Source: Marisimplicoccus sp038147335
GTDB lineage: Bacteria > Bacteroidota > Bacteroidia > Flavobacteriales > Flavobacteriaceae
Direction of reading: 5' to 3'
Assembly: GCA_038147335.1 (NCBI GenBank)
Contig: JAYQTK010000003.1
Coordinates: 62,001 to 126,000 of the forward strand
Length of the DNA: 64,000 nt
Made by a program: the position numbers and the translations under genes. Below are positions 60,604-64,000 of the stretch, one piece after another; the stretch's first letter is position 1, and every line of letters starts with the position of its first letter. The notes under the pieces are model-generated. The model saw only the letters and a program-made list of their open reading frames with translations. It made no database searches and was not told where the DNA came from.

Positions 60604-63600
60604 CTATACTTTTTTACTATTAGTTACCTTAACTTGATATAAAACATTAGGTTTTGTTCCTATACTCTCAAGGAGTCTATATGCTCTATCTTTTTGATTT
60701 AATTCAGAAATTTTACTGTCTTTATCATTAATATCTCCAAAAACAATTGCACCATCACTACATGCGTTTGAACATGCTGTTTGGAATTCTCCATCCACAA
60801 CTCTTCTACCATCTTTTTTTGCATCAAGTATAGTCTTCTGAGTCATTTGGATACAAAGAGAACATTTTTCCATTACACCTCTTCCCCTAACATTTACATC
60901 AGGATTTAGAACCATTCTTCCAAGATCGTTATTCATATTATAGTCAAATTCATCATTTTCTGCATATGCAAACCAATTGAATCTTCTAACTTTATATGGG
61001 CAGTTATTTGCACAATAACGAGTTCCCACACATCTATTATAGGCCATCTGATTTTGTCCTTGTCGACCATGAGATGTAGCAGCAACAGGACATACAGTTT
61101 CACATGGAGCATGGTTACAATGTTGACACATTACTGGTTGAAAAACTACCTTAGGATTTTCAGCAGCAGTTTCCAATTTAGTTTGGGTAGCCCTATATTC
61201 TCTATATCCAGATGTTCCTTCTTTGGCTTTTACATCTCCTTCAAAAGTATCCTCAGATGAAAAGTATCTGTCAATTCGAAGCCAATGCATATCTCTTGAT
61301 TTTCTTACTTCTTCTTTACCAACAACTGGAACATTGTTTTCTGCATGACAAGCAATAACACATGCACCACATCCATTACAAGCATTTAAATCAATAGATA
61401 AGTTAAAGTGGTGACCTGTGGATCTATCAAATTCTCTCCAAATATCAACTTCTTTTGATGTAACTTTTGTCTCAATATGATTTTTAGATACCATAACAGT
61501 AGGATTCCAATAAGACTTTTCTTTTGAGTTATATGTATCAATATCAGTTTCTTTAATAATCTCATCTCTACCCATCATAGTATTATGTAGCTGAATACAT
61601 GCAAACTCATGATCACCTTTTACCTTGGAAATACTAATCGTTTGAGTTTTAGAGAAGTTATTATAAAAGGTATATGCATTAACACCTACTTTCATAACAT
61701 CTTTCATACCTTCAGTCTTTCCATATCCGTATGCTAGACCAACTGTACCATTTGCTTGACCAGGTTGAATCAAAACAGGGACTTTCAATTGATTCTCACC
61801 ATCAGAAATATTAGCATAACTACCATTTAAAGCACCGTTCGATACATTATAATTCTTCAAGCCAAGTTTATTGGCGTCAGAAGCTGACATGGTCAAATAA
61901 TTATCCCAAGTAACTCTAGTTATTGGATCAGGAAATTCCTGAAGCCATGGGTTAGAAGACTGAGAACCATCTCCAATTCCAGTTTTAGAATAAAGAACAA
62001 GAGAAAATTCTTCGGGTCTATCTTCACTTATTGAAGAAATGCTTGCAGACAACTTTCTTGGTCTTAAATTCAAACTTGTAAAATCATTATAATAACCATC
62101 TTGTAATGATTTACCCCATGTTTTACCTTTAAGTATAGTATTCTGCCAATTTGATTTAATCCTTTCATAAAAACTTACATTTGATCCTAAGAGTTTTAAG
62201 AAAAAGTCTTGAAATTGAATTGTATCAAAAAGAGGTCTAATTGTAGGCTGGGCAAGGAAAAAATTACCTTTCTTAAACTCATAGTCTCCCCAAGACTCAA
62301 GATAATTATTAGAAGCTGCAACATACATAGCAGACTTTGCTGTCTCATCTTCTTTTTCAGAAAAAACAAGCGAAAACTCAAGATTTTCAAAAGATTGTTT
62401 TACTGATTCTGAATTTGGAAGTGAATAGAGTGGATTCACACCTGATGTAATAACTCCAGAGATTTCACCTGAATTTAATTCAGATATAAATTCATTTAAT
62501 TCGGTGTTATTGCCTTGTCTAATCAACCTTGGATTATTAATATCTATAGCTTCAGAATTAATCGATCTATTTATTTGAAGTATTAGTTCTTGAATTTCAA
62601 CATCGTCAATTCCAGATACAACTACCGATTTATTTGGTGAGCTAAGAATTCTTTCAATTGATAAGTCAATGTATTTGTCAATTTCTGGTGTAAGTGAGCC
62701 TTTTATTTCACCATTACCTGTTAGTCTGGAATAAATTCTTGCAACAATTTTTTTCAGCTCACTAGGTTTAGCAGGCACTCTATCATCAGCATTTGAACCA
62801 GTTAATGTCATGTTTGATTCAAATTGAAGATGATATGACATTTTTTTATTGTTAGACTTATCTGGGACTCTTGTTTTGGTGTAGCCTGCAGAATATCCTC
62901 CACCCTGCCAATCAGATAAAAAGTCAGCATCAATAGAAATTATATTTTCAGCTTTTGAAAAGTCATAGTCAGCCATAGCTCTTATACCATAGATGTTTTC
63001 AAAGGCATCTAAAACAGATGAATCTGAAATAGTATCATAAATCACATGACTTACATTAGGGTACTCATCTAAAAGTTCTTTAATAATATTATTTGTAGTA
63101 GGGCTAGGGTATGTCTGAGTTAGTAATACAACTTTTTTGTTTTGATCTTTAAAATTCTGTAAGCTAACTTTAACGAGATTAATCATTGTATCCCAGTCAG
63201 TATATTCACCTGAAATTTTTGGACCTTGTATTCTATTGGCATCATAAAGAGATAATACAGAAGCATGAACTCTTGCATTAGCATCACCAAAGCTTGAAGC
63301 ATCTTTATTACTTTCAATTTTGATTGGTCTTCCTTCTCTAGTTTTAACCAAAATACTGCTAAAGTCGTTACCATCAGCAATTGTGGTTGCATAGTAATTA
63401 GCAACACCTGGAATAATTTGCTCAGGCTGAACAACATATGGAACAGATTTAATCACAGGTCCTTCACAACCTGCTAATGCAGCTGCTGCTGAACTAAACC
63501 CAACATACTTTAAAAAGTCTCTTCTTGAAGCACCATCATTTTCTTCTTTTGAATTAACAGGAAGCTTTTCAACAAATTCATTATTCTCAAGCCCCTCTAC

Positions 63601-63660
63601 TATAGTACTTTCACTATTTAGTTGCTCGATTCCCTTCCAATATAATTTTTTACTCTTCAT
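60604..63660 (-). CDS. actB: ActB, iron-sulfur subunit of alternative complex III
   Basis: A 1018-residue protein from the ATG at 63660; the upstream in-frame codons to 63681 lie inside actA, so they are unlikely. A Tat motif SRRDFLKYVGFSS (about residue 46) sits after a 45-residue leader, followed by AGC, a possible lipidation site. The middle is a molybdopterin-oxidoreductase-like fold without its cofactor. The C-terminal domain has four cysteine clusters: CNGCGACVIACHAENN, CQHCNHAPCETVCP, CVGTRYCANNCP and CSLCIQ with CSNAC, which bind three [4Fe-4S] and one [3Fe-4S] in the family. Confidence 0.93.
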   Translation of the reverse strand: MKSKKLYWKGIEQLNSESTIVEGLENNEFVEKLPVNSKEENDGASRRDFLKYVGFSSAAAALAGCEGPVIKSVPYVVQPEQIIPGVANYYATTIADGNDFSSILVKTREGRPIKIESNKDASSFGDANARVHASVLSLYDANRIQGPKISGEYTDWDTMINLVKVSLQNFKDQNKKVVLLTQTYPSPTTNNIIKELLDEYPNVSHVIYDTISDSSVLDAFENIYGIRAMADYDFSKAENIISIDADFLSDWQGGGYSAGYTKTRVPDKSNNKKMSYHLQFESNMTLTGSNADDRVPAKPSELKKIVARIYSRLTGNGEIKGSLTPEIDKYIDLSIERILSSPNKSVVVSGIDDVEIQELILQINRSINSEAIDINNPRLIRQGNNTELNEFISELNSGEISGVITSGVNPLYSLPNSESVKQSFENLEFSLVFSEKEDETAKSAMYVAASNNYLESWGDYEFKKGNFFLAQPTIRPLFDTIQFQDFFLKLLGSNVSFYERIKSNWQNTILKGKTWGKSLQDGYYNDFTSLNLRPRKLSASISSISEDRPEEFSLVLYSKTGIGDGSQSSNPWLQEFPDPITRVTWDNYLTMSASDANKLGLKNYNVSNGALNGSYANISDGENQLKVPVLIQPGQANGTVGLAYGYGKTEGMKDVMKVGVNAYTFYNNFSKTQTISISKVKGDHEFACIQLHNTMMGRDEIIKETDIDTYNSKEKSYWNPTVMVSKNHIETKVTSKEVDIWREFDRSTGHHFNLSIDLNACNGCGACVIACHAENNVPVVGKEEVRKSRDMHWLRIDRYFSSEDTFEGDVKAKEGTSGYREYRATQTKLETAAENPKVVFQPVMCQHCNHAPCETVCPVAATSHGRQGQNQMAYNRCVGTRYCANNCPYKVRRFNWFAYAENDEFDYNMNNDLGRMVLNPDVNVRGRGVMEKCSLCIQMTQKTILDAKKDGRRVVDGEFQTACSNACSDGAIVFGDINDKDSKISELNQKDRAYRLLESIGTKPNVLYQVKVTNSKKV

Positions 63661-63661
63661 T

Positions 63662-64000
63662 TTAATAGTGACATTTTGCACACTCTATTCCACCAAGTTG
63701 TGCTACAGTTAATTTTTCAACACCATATTTTTTTGAAAGCTCATCATGAACTTTTTGATAGTATTCATTATCCTTATCAACATTGCTTTCTCTGTGACAA
63801 TCAATACACCATCCCATAGTTAATGGAGAGTACTGATACATAATTTCCATCTCCTCTACTGGCCCATGACATGTTTGACATTCTATTTTTGCAACCTGCG
63901 CATGTTGAGCATGATTGAAGTATACAAAATCAGGAAGATTATGAATTCTAACCCATTTAACTGGTTTTGTATTCCCTGTATAGACTTGATTCTCTTCATC
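63662..64000 (-). CDS. actA: ActA, multihaem cytochrome c subunit of alternative complex III, 5' end outside window
   Basis: The minus-strand frame is open from the window edge to a TAA at 63662, giving the last 112 residues. Three haem-binding motifs are visible: CQTCH, CIDCH and CAKCH; ActA proteins normally carry five. The HNLPDFVYFNHAQHAQV segment has the axial histidines. It is the first gene of the actABCDEF run, and its stop lies 1 nt upstream of the actB ATG. Confidence 0.92.
   Translation of the reverse strand, partial: DEENQVYTGNTKPVKWVRIHNLPDFVYFNHAQHAQVAKIECQTCHGPVEEMEIMYQYSPLTMGWCIDCHRESNVDKDNEYYQKVHDELSKKYGVEKLTVAQLGGIECAKCHY

Overview
This window is a compact, AT-rich (roughly 30% GC by eye) bacterial chromosome segment from the Bacteroidota, most likely a marine, streamlined member of the Flavobacteriales. 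The support is an alternative complex III operon (actA-F) feeding an adjacent cytochrome oxidase operon, the DUF420/SCO/COX IV/COX III/ctaB oxidase-assembly cluster, TonB-dependent receptor architecture, a GH3-like protein, a DinB/YfiT protein, and several TAnnTTTG promoter -7 elements of the Bacteroidota type. Intergenic gaps are tiny, same-strand genes overlap by 1-26 nt, and most convergent pairs overlap at their stops. I see no phage, IS, CRISPR, integron or defence island. No stretch over 300 bp lacks a gene.

Layout. 1-4.9 kb: partial 3-hydroxyacyl-CoA dehydrogenase, SCP2 protein, a tiny HTH ORF, then an LpxH-like phosphoesterase/glycosyltransferase/YfiT/PepSY run ending in a bidirectional terminator. 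4.9-7.2 kb: tRNA-Leu(UAA) and tRNA-Gly(GCC), a membrane protein, a split lipoprotein/HEAAH metallopeptidase locus and a mini-Smr protein. 7.2-16.5 kb: mutS (frame-broken), trmH-like, folK, queuosine-precursor transporter, rluF-like, DUF2797, GH3, clpX, clpP. 16.6-25 kb: rpsP with a long decaying tandem-repeat tail, rimM, acyl-CoA dehydrogenase, TonB receptor plus sugar isomerase, HAD phosphatase, tRNA-Leu(CAA), prs, rplY. 25-37 kb: pth, ribF, serS, rsmA (frame-broken), mgtE, low-MW phosphatase, GNAT, hydrolase, pdxJ, nadK, uppS, bamA, ompH/skp. 37-43.6 kb: tsaB and a five-gene MacAB-TolC-type exporter. 43.7-64 kb: the respiratory region, in which two oxidase clusters flank tonB, gcvH, ruvA, maeB and ruvB and are followed (upstream in transcription) by actA-F.

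How the genes work together. ActA-F would oxidise menaquinol and pass electrons through c-type haems to the CoxA/CoxB oxidase. CtaB supplies haem O, SCO inserts copper, and the two COX III-type subunits plus COX IV complete the enzyme. BamA/Skp/UppS serve envelope biogenesis, and ClpXP, MutS, RuvAB and TsaB are housekeeping.

I did not find a convincing new defence or metabolic system. The most notable signal is a set of frame disruptions in otherwise conserved genes: one extra base in mutS, one extra T in rsmA, one lost base inside the 28-unit rpsP repeat, and an exact 11-bp tandem duplication in actF. They may be assembly error, population variation or the signature of a MutS-deficient lineage, and can be checked at exact coordinates. 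Other points worth a look are a SCO-like protein lacking its copper cysteines and a lipoprotein/metallopeptidase pair that looks like a split gene.
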